Below, piece after piece: positions 1 to 11,223 of a DNA stretch of 37,109 nucleotides. The stretch is from Deltaproteobacteria bacterium (GTDB taxonomy: Bacteria; Myxococcota; Myxococcia; SLRQ01). The first letter of the stretch is position 1. Every line of letters starts with the position of its first letter. A program made the translations under genes and the position numbers. The notes beneath the pieces are model-generated. The model saw only the letters and a program-made list of their open reading frames with translations. It did not search any database and had not been told where the DNA came from. The stretch covers positions 1 through 37,109 of the forward strand of contig JARGFU010000039.1 of NCBI GenBank assembly GCA_029210625.1, in the 5' to 3' direction.

Positions 1-996
1 CGGTGTGAGGCAGACGGTGTAGTCGTTGCCGGCGAGGCTCGCCGGCAGGGTCCCGGCGATGCTCCACACCTCACCGGTGGGCGTGATGTCCGAGCCGATG
101 GGCGTGCCGCCGCAGGTCGTCCCGCTGCGCACCTCGACCTGCGCCACGTAGGCCGAGCTGCCCGAGAGGGTCACGTCCAGGCCCGTCACCGTGTCGGCGG
201 TCCCCGAGGCCTGCAGGTGGAACCCATCGAGCGCCGTTATCCCTCCCCCGGGCGCGATCGTCGCGCTCCCTGGATTCGTGCCGTCGGAGAGCGTGGTCGA
301 ATCTCCCGCCGAGACCGTCACCGAGATGGTCTGGGTGGCGTAAGCCTTGGACGCACTGTTGTGGCCGATGGCGTTGAGGACGACGGTGAAGGCCCCCGGC
401 GTCGCTCCGCCCGGCACGTTCACGATCGCGTCGACCCCCATCGTCGCGTACAGGCCGTCGTGGTCCGTCCCCTCCGTGCAGAGGGTGGAGACATTGTAGT
501 TGTCGCAGGCCGCGCCACGGCCGTTGTTGCTCCAGGTGGTCAGGTCGTACATGGAGACCCGCCCGTCCGGGCTGTTGGGGAACTGGGTGGCCATGCTGTA
601 GGGGGTGGACGACTGGTTCTTGGCCCCGTACCAGCCCGCGCCTCCGGCGGCGTCCCACACGCTGTTCCACGCCGAGATGGCGGGGCTGTTCGCGGTGCCG
701 ACGCCCACCGTCCAGCCCGTGGGGACCCCGAGCTCGAAGGCGATGAAGGTGTCCTGGGCCATGTTCTGGGCCCGAAAGTCGATCTCGAAGCTCCCGCCAG
801 GGGCGACCGTGACCGAGGTGCCGAGGGTGCCATCGATGGCGGTGGTCAGCGTGACGCCCGTGCCTGCGGTGGTATGGCAGCTCGTACAGGACGTGTACTT
901 GGTCGGCCAAGCCACAGCCTCTCGGGGAAGGAGAGAGAAGACGACCGCCAGCGCGCAAGCGGCGATCGTGAGCAGCGTGGGAGTGCGCTTGTTCAT
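1..996 (-). CDS. Secreted c-type cytochrome-like protein, one haem motif (3' end beyond window)
   Basis: The frame is open from an ATG at 996 down to base 1 without a stop (332 codons), so the C-terminus lies outside the window. Residues 1-30 form a Sec signal peptide: basic start, hydrophobic stretch, then AVA before WPTKY. A CTSCH haem-binding motif follows at residues 38-42. The rest is rich in Gly, Thr, Ser and Val and resembles beta-sandwich, Ig-like extracellular repeats; no further CXXCH is visible. The start is supported by GAGG about 5 bases upstream. It follows the pentahaem gene by 20 bp and is probably the third gene of the unit beginning at 5356. A periplasmic or surface location is inferred. 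The exact family is not recognised. Confidence 0.75.
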   Translation of the reverse strand, partial: MNKRTPTLLTIAACALAVVFSLLPREAVAWPTKYTSCTSCHTTAGTGVTLTTAIDGTLGTSVTVAPGGSFEIDFRAQNMAQDTFIAFELGVPTGWTVGVGTANSPAISAWNSVWDAAGGAGWYGAKNQSSTPYSMATQFPNSPDGRVSMYDLTTWSNNGRGAACDNYNVSTLCTEGTDHDGLYATMGVDAIVNVPGGATPGAFTVVLNAIGHNSASKAYATQTISVTVSAGDSTTLSDGTNPGSATIAPGGGITALDGFHLQASGTADTVTGLDVTLSGSSAYVAQVEVRSGTTCGGTPIGSDITPTGEVWSIAGTLPASLAGNDYTVCLTP

Positions 997-1016
997 TTGG
1001 ACCTCGAGTAAGGGCA

Positions 1017-2096
1017 TCACTCTGTCTGAGAGTTGCTGTCCGCTGCCCCCGAGTGGACCCCATGGCAGGTGAGACAGGTCACCACGCCCCCGGCGCCGAG
1101 CAGCAGATCGTTCGAGCTGATCCCATCCGCTTCACCGGTACCCTGCACGCCTCCGTTGGCGTCCAGCGGCACGGCACGGTCGTATCCCTTCCCGTTGGCG
1201 TTCAGCACTACGCCCACGGGATGGCTACGATTCGTCGTGGTATGGGATCGGGTTAGATCGAATGGATAGTTGGGGTCCCCCGAGTCGGGGAATCGGTCAG
1301 TGTGGCACTCCCGACACAACTGACCTGCATCGTTATCGATCGCCATGAAATGCTTCCAGAGGTCCCCGTTCACCGTGCGCGAGGTGTGCGAGGCGGCCGT
1401 CTGGAGGTGCTGATTGTGACAGGTTGAACAGGAAACCTTCCCCTCCATGAGGCGAAGGGGTGAACCACCCTGAGGCAGCGGAACACTGCTGCTGACCTCG
1501 ACGGTGAAGATGTCGCCGGCACAGAAGAACTGGCCGCAGGAGCCGACCGCGTCGGCGAAGGGCTCCGGCTTGCAGCTGAGCGTGATGCCCTCGTTGAGCA
1601 CCACGTCGGTGCCGCAGAGCACGCTGGTCCCGGCACCCCCGGCCGAACCGACGCCCGTCCAGTCGAAGCGGGCGGCGGTGTCCGAGCCGGTCTGGCTGAT
1701 GGTGACGGTGTAGGTCTTGACCCCACTTCCGCTGAAGGCGCCGCCCGACTCGATCTCGCCGGTGGAGCCGTTCGCGGTGCTGGTCTTCAGGACGTAGCCG
1801 GCGAGCCCGGTGTCCCAGCGGTGATGGAGGCCGGTCTTCGTGACCTGGTTCGCCTGGTCCGCCTCGTTGAAGGCCGCCAGGTGGGTCTGGGCGTCCTTGT
1901 GGCAGCTCAGGCAGGCGTGCTTGTTGCCGTCGACCGTGGTCAGGCTCATGCCCCGGCCCCGGTGGCCCTGGTGACAGTTGGCGCAGTTGATGCCCGTCGA
2001 GGCCTGGTTGTGCGGCGGATCCGAGGCGAGCGCCGGCCCGGCCCAGAGGAGGAGGGCGGCGAGGGGAGCCAGGATCTTCTGGAGGCGCAGGGTCAT
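1017..2096 (-). CDS. Exported pentahaem c-type cytochrome
   Basis: This 359-aa protein has an N-terminal signal peptide (residues 1-24, ending ALA before SDPPHN). Five CXXCH covalent haem motifs are visible: CANCH (38-42), CLSCH (62-66), CSTCH (223-227), CRECH (261-265) and CLTCH (341-345). Extra histidines (for example HHRW near 91 and the SHTTTNRSH region near 284-292) could be distal axial ligands. Residues 100-215 form a haem-free insert with four cysteines outside haem motifs, possibly a small disulfide-bonded beta domain. The start lies 5 bp after the stop of the PKD/propeller gene, which implies one operon and probably one complex. A role in periplasmic or outer-surface electron transfer is inferred; donor and acceptor are unknown. 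Confidence 0.88.
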   Translation of the reverse strand: MTLRLQKILAPLAALLLWAGPALASDPPHNQASTGINCANCHQGHRGRGMSLTTVDGNKHACLSCHKDAQTHLAAFNEADQANQVTKTGLHHRWDTGLAGYVLKTSTANGSTGEIESGGAFSGSGVKTYTVTISQTGSDTAARFDWTGVGSAGGAGTSVLCGTDVVLNEGITLSCKPEPFADAVGSCGQFFCAGDIFTVEVSSSVPLPQGGSPLRLMEGKVSCSTCHNQHLQTAASHTSRTVNGDLWKHFMAIDNDAGQLCRECHTDRFPDSGDPNYPFDLTRSHTTTNRSHPVGVVLNANGKGYDRAVPLDANGGVQGTGEADGISSNDLLLGAGGVVTCLTCHGVHSGAADSNSQTE

Positions 2097-2101
2097 GGAG
2101 T

Positions 2102-5100
2102 TCAGCGGACGGGGGGAAGGCGAGGACGATCGAGCTCGGGGCTGCGGCTCCGCTCCGAGGTGTTGATCTGGTCCAGGGAGGCGTCGCGGATCTGGCGCAC
2201 GCGCTCGGGCTCGACCAGCGGGCTGGTCTCGAAGCCATCGCCGGTGGGCCGGGGATCGCCGGGGAGAGTGCTGTTGCCGCGGACCTCGAGCTCGAGGGTG
2301 TCGGTCACACCCCAGTGCAGCCCGTCGTGGACCCAGAGCTCGAAGGCGTAGGCCCCCGGGGTCATGGGCACGAAGCGGCGCGCGCCGTTGAGGCCCGGTA
2401 GGAGCCGCAGCCAGGGGCCGCGGGTCTGCACCCAGACCGCCTGGAGGGCGTCTCCGTCGGCGTCGGTCGAGTAGCTCGCGGAGAGGACGATCTGCCGGCC
2501 GACGCGCGGGGTGCCCACGGCCACGCTGGCCCGGGCGCGCGGCAGGTGATCGTCGGCGGCGTCGACGGCGATGCTCACCTCGACCTTGTTCGAGACCAGG
2601 CTGCCGTCGCTGCAGCGCACCTCGAAGCGGTGCATCGCCGCGGTGATCGGCCGGAAGGTGGCCATCAGGCCGCCGGGGTCCCGCTGGAGGACGACCCGGG
2701 GGCCGCCGACCTGGTCGAAGGTGCAGCTGATCGGCTCGCCATCGAGGTCGGAGGAGCTCCGGGCGTCGAGGAGGACGGTGTCCAGGGTCATCGCCTCGGC
2801 CGGCGCCTCCACCACGGCCCGCGGGGCATGAGCGATGGGCGAGTCGACGAGCAGGCAGACCCCGTGGGGAACGGAGGTGAGGCCGCCACGCTCCACCAGG
2901 AGGTCCAGCTCGTAGTAGCCGGCCGCCGGCGCGACCAGGGTGACCGCGCGGCCCACCGCCGGGAGGGCCGGGATCCGGATGCCGGCCTGCTGCTCCCAGA
3001 GCGCCACGCCGCTGCCGAAGGGCTCGGCCTGCAGGTGGAGCGGGACGCCCACCTCGGCCTCGAAGCAGCCCGTCGCCGGGGCGCCGGCGATGGTCGCCCG
3101 GGCGAGCTGTCCGTCCTGCTCGAGGCTGACGACCTCGACGCGAGCGCTGTCGGTGTGCAGCCCATCGCTGACGGTGAGCTCGAAGGGGTGGCGGCCCGCG
3201 GACGTGAGGACGCCGTCGAAGTCGGGCGAGGCCGTCGCGCCGGTGAGGAGCTCGGTCCAGGTCGCGCCCACGGGATCGCCGTTGGCGTCGCGGGCCAGCG
3301 TGCCCGGCAGGTGGACGATCTCCTCGGAGGGCAGCGCGTGGACGGCGGGCCCCGGAGCGGCCAGGGGCCCCACGTCGTCGACGCGGATCCGCACGGTCGC
3401 GGGCGCCGAGTTCGCGTGGCCGTCGTTCACCTTCAGCTCGAAGAGGTAGTCACCCGCCGCCTTCAGGGGCAGCTCGATGCGCTCGCCCGCGCGCGCCTCG
3501 GAGAGGACGGTCTCGGGGCCGGAGCGCTGGGTCCAGCGGTAGGTGAGCGCGTCGCCGTTGGGATCCACCGAGAGGGAGCCGTCGAGGGTGATCACGTCGG
3601 GCGCCGAGCGGCGGTCGTTGCCGGCGAAGGCCACCGGCAGGTTGTCGGTCGGGTCGAGGGGATCGAGCCCGGCCGCCACCTCGTCGCCGTCGTTCATACC
3701 GTCGCGGTCGGTGTCCGGGTTGCGCGGATCGGTGCCGGCCTCGAGCTCCTCGAGGTTCAGCAGGCCGTCGCCGTCGGGATCGTAGGCGAAGTCCCGGGGC
3801 GAGTTCGGATCGAGCCCGTTGGCCAGCTCCCAGGCATCGGGCATGCCGTCGAAGTCGGCGTCGCCGGCGCGCTCGGGCACGCTCCAGCCGGGGAGGTGGA
3901 AGACCTCGATCGTGCCGGCCCCGTAGGACGAGACGAAGATCCGTTTCCAGGGATCGATGACCACCGAGTGCGGCCGGTAGAGGCCCCCCGCGTAGTCGCC
4001 GTGCTGGCCCACGCTGCCCAGATCCACGCCGGCCGGATCGAAGACCCGGAGCTCGCCCTGGAAGCTGTCGACGAAGAACTGGTTCTCGCCGTGGCCCGTG
4101 AGGTCGGAGACGGTGCTCAGCCGCCCCTCGACCGAGCCCATCCGGACGTGCGAGCGCTGGAAGGTGCCCTGGCTGGAGTAGATGCAGATCTGGTCCTGCT
4201 CGGCGGCGCCGCTCTGCGCGACGACGATCTCGCCGCTCGGCGACCGCCAGGCCACCGCCGGCCGGATCATCCCCACTCCGCCGCAGGCCGAGAAGGTGAG
4301 GCGCGCAGCCTCGCCCGGCTGCACCAGGCGCACCTGCTTGGCCTCGAGGGAGGTGATGAAGAGGCCGCCCGTGGCCGGATCCCGCTTGAGGTTGGTCACC
4401 CCCAGCCCGCCGAAGGTCGACTCGAAGGGCTCGAGGGGCCGGCCGAAGCGATCGTAGCGGCGCAGGCGAGCCTCACCACGCATCCCGATGACCAGCTCGT
4501 CCCCACCCGCCATCGTGATGGGGTCACCGTGCAGCACGCGCTCGACCTTCACCCGGCCCAGCGGGTTCAGGATCAGCAGGTTCCGCCGGCGCTGATCGAC
4601 GATGACCAGGTCGTCGCCCAGCATCGCCATGCTGCGAGGCGTCGAGACGTCCCAGTCACCGTGCAGGCGGCCCGCGGGCATGGCCAGCGCGGAGAAGACC
4701 TCGATGAAGCGCGTCGTGGTCCCGCCGCCGGTGTCTCTCACGGCGAGCGTGACGAGGTAGCGCCCGGCCTTGGCCGGCGCGGTCCAGGTGACCTGCAGCG
4801 GGGTGGCGTCGGCGGTGCCGGAGAGGAGGCCGCCGCTGGCGGTCCAGGTGGCGGAGACCGCGTCGCCCTCGGGATCGGAGACCGTGGCGAGGATCGAGAT
4901 GGTCTCGCCGGAGAGCACCCGCTGCCGGTCCAGGACCAGGCTGTCGATGCTCGGGGGCATGTTGGCGCCGAGCACGGCGTCGACGGTGGTGCTGCCGCTC
5001 GCCGTGAGGTTGCCGCCGAAGGGGCCGCCGTTGTCCCGCACGGTGCAGGTCAGGGTGTAGGTGCCCTCCGCCGACGGGGCGGTCCACACGATGCTGCCGC

Positions 5101-5356
5101 CGGTCGACGCGGGCAGGGTGACGTCCGCGCTCCCGTCGGGGAAGACGCCGGCGCTCGCGACCCAGCGGTAGGTCTCGATGATGCCGTCCACGTCGTGCGC
5201 GAGGCAGGTGAGCGTGGCCGCGCCGCCCGGATTCACCGCGGTCGGGCTCGCCGTGACGCTGTCGACGATGGGCGGATCATTGCCCAGCCCACCGGCGAAA
5301 ACGGCCGCTGGCGCGGAAAGTGCGAGCCCCAGGATGATTGTCGTGAAAATCCGCAC
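2102..5356 (-). CDS. Large secreted PKD / beta-propeller / calcium-repeat protein
   Basis: I place the start at a GTG at 5356 because it puts a clean signal peptide at the N-terminus ([16 protein letters not shown]...FAGG); the frame continues upstream to 5545 without one. The resulting protein is 1084 aa. Two PKD/Ig-like domains (about 27-205) are followed by an NHL-like propeller region (about 222-490, repeated IVD/LLIL/VFDP strands). A thrombospondin type 3-like Asp-rich calcium segment follows (about 499-570; [27 protein letters not shown]), then four or more PKD-like domains to about 1045 and a charged tail. It heads the unit with the penta- and monohaem proteins. Propeller proteins are often encoded beside multihaem cytochromes in deltaproteobacteria, so a scaffold or adhesin for an extracellular electron-transfer complex is plausible but unproven. 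Confidence 0.85.
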   Translation of the reverse strand: MRIFTTIILGLALSAPAAVFAGGLGNDPPIVDSVTASPTAVNPGGAATLTCLAHDVDGIIETYRWVASAGVFPDGSADVTLPASTGGSIVWTAPSAEGTYTLTCTVRDNGGPFGGNLTASGSTTVDAVLGANMPPSIDSLVLDRQRVLSGETISILATVSDPEGDAVSATWTASGGLLSGTADATPLQVTWTAPAKAGRYLVTLAVRDTGGGTTTRFIEVFSALAMPAGRLHGDWDVSTPRSMAMLGDDLVIVDQRRRNLLILNPLGRVKVERVLHGDPITMAGGDELVIGMRGEARLRRYDRFGRPLEPFESTFGGLGVTNLKRDPATGGLFITSLEAKQVRLVQPGEAARLTFSACGGVGMIRPAVAWRSPSGEIVVAQSGAAEQDQICIYSSQGTFQRSHVRMGSVEGRLSTVSDLTGHGENQFFVDSFQGELRVFDPAGVDLGSVGQHGDYAGGLYRPHSVVIDPWKRIFVSSYGAGTIEVFHLPGWSVPERAGDADFDGMPDAWELANGLDPNSPRDFAYDPDGDGLLNLEELEAGTDPRNPDTDRDGMNDGDEVAAGLDPLDPTDNLPVAFAGNDRRSAPDVITLDGSLSVDPNGDALTYRWTQRSGPETVLSEARAGERIELPLKAAGDYLFELKVNDGHANSAPATVRIRVDDVGPLAAPGPAVHALPSEEIVHLPGTLARDANGDPVGATWTELLTGATASPDFDGVLTSAGRHPFELTVSDGLHTDSARVEVVSLEQDGQLARATIAGAPATGCFEAEVGVPLHLQAEPFGSGVALWEQQAGIRIPALPAVGRAVTLVAPAAGYYELDLLVERGGLTSVPHGVCLLVDSPIAHAPRAVVEAPAEAMTLDTVLLDARSSSDLDGEPISCTFDQVGGPRVVLQRDPGGLMATFRPITAAMHRFEVRCSDGSLVSNKVEVSIAVDAADDHLPRARASVAVGTPRVGRQIVLSASYSTDADGDALQAVWVQTRGPWLRLLPGLNGARRFVPMTPGAYAFELWVHDGLHWGVTDTLELEVRGNSTLPGDPRPTGDGFETSPLVEPERVRQIRDASLDQINTSERSRSPELDRPRLPPVR

Positions 5357-5590
5357 CTTTACCCACCCGCAGTTCCTGCGCGAGGATGCAGCCTTCCCTC
5401 CGCCCTCCTGAAGCTGGTCGCAGGGTCGCTGATGCTTGATATCGGGCTGTTCTGGGCGATCCAGAGGCCCTGGCTGGCTCGTCACTGCTCCCACCGGGCC
5501 TCTATAAGTAGCAAGGCTCGATCCGGGTTCACTTCTGAACGCCATCCAGGCCGGGATCGGCCGCGGCCGCGAGCTCCCGGCCGAGATCCT

Positions 5591-5604
5591 GGGTCATATG
5601 ACCC
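5591..5604. promoter_or_regulatory. Perfect palindrome, possible regulator site
   Basis: GGGTCATATGACCC is identical to its reverse complement over 14 bp. It lies 235 bp upstream of the GTG of the PKD/propeller gene, in the only long intergenic region of the cytochrome locus. The size and symmetry suit a dimeric helix-turn-helix regulator. The regulator is unknown and the distance to the gene is long, so function is inferred. Confidence 0.35.
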
Positions 5605-5749
5605 GATCTTCCGGGCCCTCGGGCCAATGAACGGGGATTTGGCCCAGATCGAAGGAAACCCATCCGATTCAGGAGCGGATCCGCCGGGGCTTTCGCGCAC
5701 CTTCCTGCCTCTCCCGGCGCCATCTGGGCAAAATTTGCGTTAGGGTCAT

Positions 5750-5774
5750 TTCACGCTATTCGGCCTTGCGTGAA
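5750..5774. repeat. Inverted repeat TTCACGC-N11-GCGTGAA
   Basis: Perfect 7-bp arms at 5750-5756 and 5768-5774 are separated by 11 bases, with 18 bp between arm centres. The element sits about 105 bp beyond the 3' end of the tetrahaem gene. It could be a regulator site or a weak RNA hairpin. No T-run follows on the minus strand, so I do not call a terminator. Confidence 0.3.
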
Positions 5775-5879
5775 CGCGTTCGATCTGGCAGGGCACCCCG
5801 CTCCAGGTGATCGGCCGGACTCCTTTTCCTGGAGCCTCGCCTGACATCCGGCAGATCGCTGCCTAGCGTGTTGCGCTCC

Positions 5880-6404
5880 TCAGTGACCCGGATGGCAGAC
5901 CGAACAGGCCTCGGTGGCGCCTCCACCGCGCAGGTAGGGTCGCCGCGTCTCGTGAGGATCGTGACAGCTGGTGCAGGTGAGCATCCGGCCGGGACCGAGG
6001 GGGGGCGGCGTCTCGAGCTTCGCGGTCATCTGCGGCATCACCCGCACGTCGAGGGGGTGCTCGTGCTGGGCGTTCGGCTTCGCGGGATCCGGGAGGTGGC
6101 ACCCCTCGCAGGTGGCGCGCACCGTGGCCTCCTTGAGCGAGCCGGTGCGCGAGTCGGCGTGGCAGCCGAGACAGAGGGGGTCGGTGGCGTCCCCCGGGGT
6201 GAGGGCGTGGGGGTCGGGCGCCTCGCCGCTTCCGATCACCGGTGGGGGCGGGGCCGGGACGACGTAGGCCGGGGGACGGCGCTCGGGCGTCCGGTCCCGC
6301 AGGAGGAGCACGCCGAGCAGTCCCACGAGGACCAGCACGCCCGCGCCGATGGCGAGCACTCGCAGCAGGCGGGCCCGACCCTCGCGCTCCCCGGCGTCAG
6401 CCAT
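5880..6404 (-). CDS. Membrane-anchored tetrahaem c-type cytochrome
   Basis: This 174-aa protein has a short basic N-terminus, one membrane helix at about residues 13-36 and a proline-rich linker (40-60). A compact domain with four CXXCH motifs follows: CLGCH (78-82), CEGCH (99-103), CTSCH (144-148) and CSVCH (167-171); the protein ends HPGH just after the last. The layout, one anchor plus a small multihaem domain, resembles NapC/NrfH-like or other quinol-side electron shuttles, but conserved features of those families are not clear enough to name it. Its ATG overlaps the last 8 bases of the upstream CcsA-like gene, so the two are translationally coupled. That coupling suggests the CcsA-like protein serves haem delivery to this or neighbouring cytochromes. 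Confidence 0.87.
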   Translation of the reverse strand: MADAGEREGRARLLRVLAIGAGVLVLVGLLGVLLLRDRTPERRPPAYVVPAPPPPVIGSGEAPDPHALTPGDATDPLCLGCHADSRTGSLKEATVRATCEGCHLPDPAKPNAQHEHPLDVRVMPQMTAKLETPPPLGPGRMLTCTSCHDPHETRRPYLRGGGATEACSVCHPGH

Positions 6405-7170
6405 GGAGGCGATCCTCCACGTCGATGATGTGGAAGGTGCTCGCCGGCGCGAGGTGCGGCGTGACCCGGTACCAGAGCAGCAGCACCACGACCGCCGTCA
6501 GGGAGAGCGCGGCGAGGCGGCGCCCGGAGAGCCCCCGGTAGGCCCGCAGGTGCAGCACCGAGGCGGTGGTCAGCCAGGAGATGACCGCCAGCAGCTCGAC
6601 CGGGTCGAGGGAGAAGGCGTGCCCGTGCAGGCGATGCCCGTAGTAGGCCCCCGCCAGGATCAGGAAGGACGAGAAGAGGAAGCCCACCTGCAGGGAGCGG
6701 GTGGTGAGGGCCTCGGCCGGCTTCCCGCCGGCGCGCAGGATCCAGATCGCGCCTCCGGCGCAGAGGGCGAAGGCCGCGGCGGTGAGCCAGGCGGCGATCA
6801 CGTGGAGATCGAGCCAGAGGCTCTGCTCGGAGATCGTCAGGGGGAGCCGGCTGGTGGGGAAGAAGAGGCCGTGGAGCAAGAGCGCCCCGCCCACCAGCGC
6901 GGCGATGCTCGCCGGCACGATGCGCTCGGCCCTGCGCCCGATCCAGGCCGCGTGGAGGCAGACCACCGCCGCTGTCGCGAGGGAGGTCTCGAAGACGCCG
7001 AACTTCGGGAGGTGGCCGACCATCACCGTCCGGCTCACGGCCGCGGCGCAGGCCGAGAGGGCCGCCCCGAGCAGCAGCCAGAAGGCCGCCCGGGCATCGC
7101 GGCCGAGGGCGGCGACCGCGGCGCCGGCGATGACCAGGAGGGTGATCCAGGAGAAGACGAGCTCGATCAT
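6397..7170 (-). CDS. CcsA/CcmC-like cytochrome c assembly membrane protein
   Basis: The protein is polytopic with about eight hydrophobic helices. It shows the pattern of the CcsA/CcmC/CcmF haem-handling family: a conserved loop ending SLDPVE (preceded by HRLHGH) stands where the Trp-rich haem-binding loop and a following WDPKE-like motif are expected. LPKFGVFETSL resembles the NLYES region of CcsA, and other histidines near LHVIAAW could be axial ligands. The loop has lost several of the usual tryptophans. I choose ATG 7170 (257 aa), which starts directly at a helix; an in-frame ATG at 7263 would add 31 non-helical residues and overlap the divergent gene's start. The 3' end overlaps the tetrahaem gene by 8 bp. 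Inferred role: haem export or ligation for the neighbouring cytochromes. Confidence 0.78.
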   Translation of the reverse strand: MIELVFSWITLLVIAGAAVAALGRDARAAFWLLLGAALSACAAAVSRTVMVGHLPKFGVFETSLATAAVVCLHAAWIGRRAERIVPASIAALVGGALLLHGLFFPTSRLPLTISEQSLWLDLHVIAAWLTAAAFALCAGGAIWILRAGGKPAEALTTRSLQVGFLFSSFLILAGAYYGHRLHGHAFSLDPVELLAVISWLTTASVLHLRAYRGLSGRRLAALSLTAVVVLLLWYRVTPHLAPASTFHIIDVEDRLHG

Positions 7171-7261
7171 GGTGGAGGTCCGCAGGGGATCATACACCCA
7201 CCCTGCCGGGGCGCCCCCTGCGCGCGTTGCCGTCGCGGGGAGGCCGGAGTAGTCGAAGGTC

Positions 7262-7954
7262 ATGAAGGCACGGATCCTGATCCGGCTCGCGCTGATCCTC
7301 GGGATCGCCGGCCTCTTCCTGCTCTACGAGGTGCCCCTCACGAAGGAGGGCCCCTCGACCTCCGTCGGCGAGGCGCCCCGCCCTCCCCCGGACGACGATC
7401 GGCGGGCGACCTTCGTCTCGCCGGTCCTCGAGCTGCCCGCGGCCGGCGCCCCGGCCCTCCCCGAGGACGATCCCCGGCTCGCGAAGCTCGATCCCGAGCA
7501 GGCGGCGAAGCTGGCTCCCGTGCTCGACGCGATGGACAAGATCATCGCCCGCGCGCAGGCCAACGCCGCCGGGCGAGAGGGCGCGGCGATGGCGCCGCAA
7601 GGCGAGCCGGTGCCCGAGGAGACGCCCCCGGCCCCCTTCCCCACCGATCGTGAGGGCATCCAGGCCGCGATCCGGACCGCCCTCCCGGCGGTGAAGGAGT
7701 GCTACGAGGCCTGGCTCCTGGCCAACCCGGAGCTGGAGGGGAAGCTCACGGTCGCGTTCGAGATCCTCCCGGATCACGATGACCCCACCCTGGGAGTGAT
7801 CGACTCGGCCAAGGTACAGGAGAGCGGCCTGGGGAACGCCTTCCTGGACGGCTGCGTGGTAGCCTCCCTCGGCGACCTCGTCTTCGAGGCGCCCGCCGAC
7901 GGGAAGGTATCCGTCACCTACCCCTTCCGGTTCGAGCACAGGGAGAACCCATGA
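7262..7954 (+). CDS. AgmX/PglI C-terminal domain protein
   Basis: This 230-aa protein has a single N-terminal membrane helix (about 5-23), a long Pro/Ala/Glu-rich linker (30-125) and a C-terminal domain from about 130. That domain matches the AgmX/PglI C-terminal pattern: a helix ending VKECYEAWL (Cys147), GKLTVAFEI, a second conserved Cys198 in the LDGCVV segment, then an F-x-x-P turn and the final VTYPFRF strand. The fold is TonB-C-like and common in myxobacteria, including gliding-motility proteins; the two cysteines probably form a disulfide in the periplasm. The gene begins divergently from the CcsA-like gene and its stop overlaps the next start (ATGA), implying coupled expression with the NYN protein. 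Specific function is unknown. Confidence 0.85.
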   Translation: MKARILIRLALILGIAGLFLLYEVPLTKEGPSTSVGEAPRPPPDDDRRATFVSPVLELPAAGAPALPEDDPRLAKLDPEQAAKLAPVLDAMDKIIARAQANAAGREGAAMAPQGEPVPEETPPAPFPTDREGIQAAIRTALPAVKECYEAWLLANPELEGKLTVAFEILPDHDDPTLGVIDSAKVQESGLGNAFLDGCVVASLGDLVFEAPADGKVSVTYPFRFEHRENP

Positions 7955-8763
7955 GCACCCCCAACCTCGCCATCTTCGCGGACTTCGAGAACGTCGCCAT
8001 CGGCGTGCGAGACGCCAAGTACGACAAGTTCGACGTGAGCCTGGTGCTCGAGCGCCTCCTCGACAAGGGGAAGATCGTGGTGAAGAAGGCCTACGCCGAC
8101 TGGGACCGCTACAAGGCGGACCGCCGGCCCCTGCACGAGGCGGCCTTCGAGCTCATCGAGATCCCCCACGTCTCCTACTCGGGGAAGAACTCGGCCGACA
8201 TCCGGATGGTCGTGGACGCCCTGGACCTCTGCTACACGAAGGAGCACGTGCAGGTCTTCGTGATCGTCAGCGGGGACTCGGACTTCTCTCCCCTGGTGAG
8301 CAAGCTGCGGGAGAACGACAAGACGGTCATCGGGGTCGGGGTGAAGAACTCCTCCAGCGACCTGCTCATCGAGAACTGCGACGAGTTCATCTACTACGAC
8401 GAGCTGGTCCAGAAGAAGGACGGCCGGGGACGCCGCAAGAAGAGCTCGGGCGGCGCCCGGAAGAGCAAGAAGGCCGCGGCCCGGACCGAGAAGCCGGCCG
8501 AGGGAGAGGGCGACCCCCAGGAGGCCTTCGCCCTGGTCATCGATCAGGTCGAGGCCCTGCTCGCCGAGCGCGATCAGCCGCCGCACGCCTCGATGGTGAA
8601 GCAGACCCTCAAGCGCAAGCGGCCGAACTTCAGCGAGGGCTACTACGGCTTCCGCACCTTCAACGACCTGGTCGAGGAGGCGGAGCGGCGGGGTCTGCTC
8701 GTCCTCACCAAGGACCAGAAGGGCGGCGGCTACGTCGTCGAGGGGCTGGGCGAGGAGGCCTGA
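7951..8763 (+). CDS. NYN-domain ribonuclease-like protein with C-terminal LOTUS/OST-HTH domain
   Basis: Residues 5-150 match the NYN (PIN-like) nuclease fold. DFEN gives Asp11 and Asn14, SADIRM gives Asp83, and SGDSDF gives Asp109 and Asp111, so the acidic metal site looks complete. A Lys/Arg-rich linker (about 155-180) probably contacts RNA. Residues 188-265 form a small winged-helix of the OST-HTH/LOTUS type, ending with a GGYVVEG strand. This NYN plus LOTUS architecture is known from bacterial LabA-like proteins, presumed RNA-processing or RNA-decay factors. The start overlaps the AgmX/PglI stop by 4 bp. RNA cleavage is inferred from intact catalytic residues; the substrate is unknown. Confidence 0.9.
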   Translation: MSTPNLAIFADFENVAIGVRDAKYDKFDVSLVLERLLDKGKIVVKKAYADWDRYKADRRPLHEAAFELIEIPHVSYSGKNSADIRMVVDALDLCYTKEHVQVFVIVSGDSDFSPLVSKLRENDKTVIGVGVKNSSSDLLIENCDEFIYYDELVQKKDGRGRRKKSSGGARKSKKAAARTEKPAEGEGDPQEAFALVIDQVEALLAERDQPPHASMVKQTLKRKRPNFSEGYYGFRTFNDLVEEAERRGLLVLTKDQKGGGYVVEGLGEEA

Positions 8764-8817
8764 TTCCCCGTCTGGAGGCCTCCCTCCGGCCCGGGAACGC
8801 AGCTGCCCGGCGCGTCG

Positions 8818-8846
8818 TTGTATGACGCGCTGAGCCAGAGTATAGA
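8818..8846 (+). promoter_or_regulatory. Possible sigma-70-type promoter for isocitrate dehydrogenase
   Basis: TTGTAT (8818-8823) and TATAGA (8841-8846) are separated by exactly 17 bp in the 156-bp gap before the icd gene. The hexamers match consensus at 3/6 and 4/6 positions. The predicted start near 8853 would leave a leader of about 67 bases. It is moderate evidence only. Confidence 0.4.
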
Positions 8847-8919
8847 GGGGCCCTCGCGGCGCCCTCCCCTCCACCGCTTCGGGCGCCGTGTCCCTTCTCT
8901 TCGACACGAGGACTCCCCC

Positions 8920-11145
<2,226 letters not shown>

Positions 11146-11160
11146 ACCCCTCTGGAGCGT

Positions 11161-11223
11161 GACACCCGGGCCCGCGCCGCCTCTCTTCAGGTGGTGCGGG
11201 CCTTCGTGTCTCCGGGACTTTTT
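11161..11223 (+). terminator. Intrinsic terminator after isocitrate dehydrogenase
   Basis: A long stem with internal mismatches pairs GACAC (11161-11165) with GTGTC (11206-11210), GGCCCGC (11169-11175) with GCGGGCC (11196-11202), and CCGCCT with AGGTGG around a six-base loop. A run of five T follows at 11219-11223. The T-run sits 8 bases beyond the stem, so efficiency is uncertain. Confidence 0.65.

Larger units (their letters stand above)
5357..5879. other. 523-bp intergenic region between two cytochrome units
   Basis: I find no convincing gene here. The open frames crossing it are continuations of coding frames with no family resemblance. It should hold the promoter of the minus-strand unit starting at 5356 and the 3' end of the unit ending at 5880. 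It contains a perfect 14-bp palindrome (5591-5604), a 7-bp-arm inverted repeat (5750-5774), a small inverted repeat TTCA-CTTC-TGAA (5528-5539) and an A/T-rich patch GCAAAATTTGC near 5728, unusual for this GC-rich DNA. No clear -35/-10 pair could be assigned. Confidence 0.5.

Noticed and set aside
5357-5545. N-terminal extension of the PKD/propeller gene to ATG 5545.
   Set aside because: It would bury the signal peptide 63 residues inside the protein; the GTG start at 5356 is more sensible.
2546-5743. A 1065-codon plus-strand frame.
   Set aside because: It is antisense to the PKD/propeller gene, has no signal peptide and is made of Gly/Arg/Val/Glu-rich sequence.
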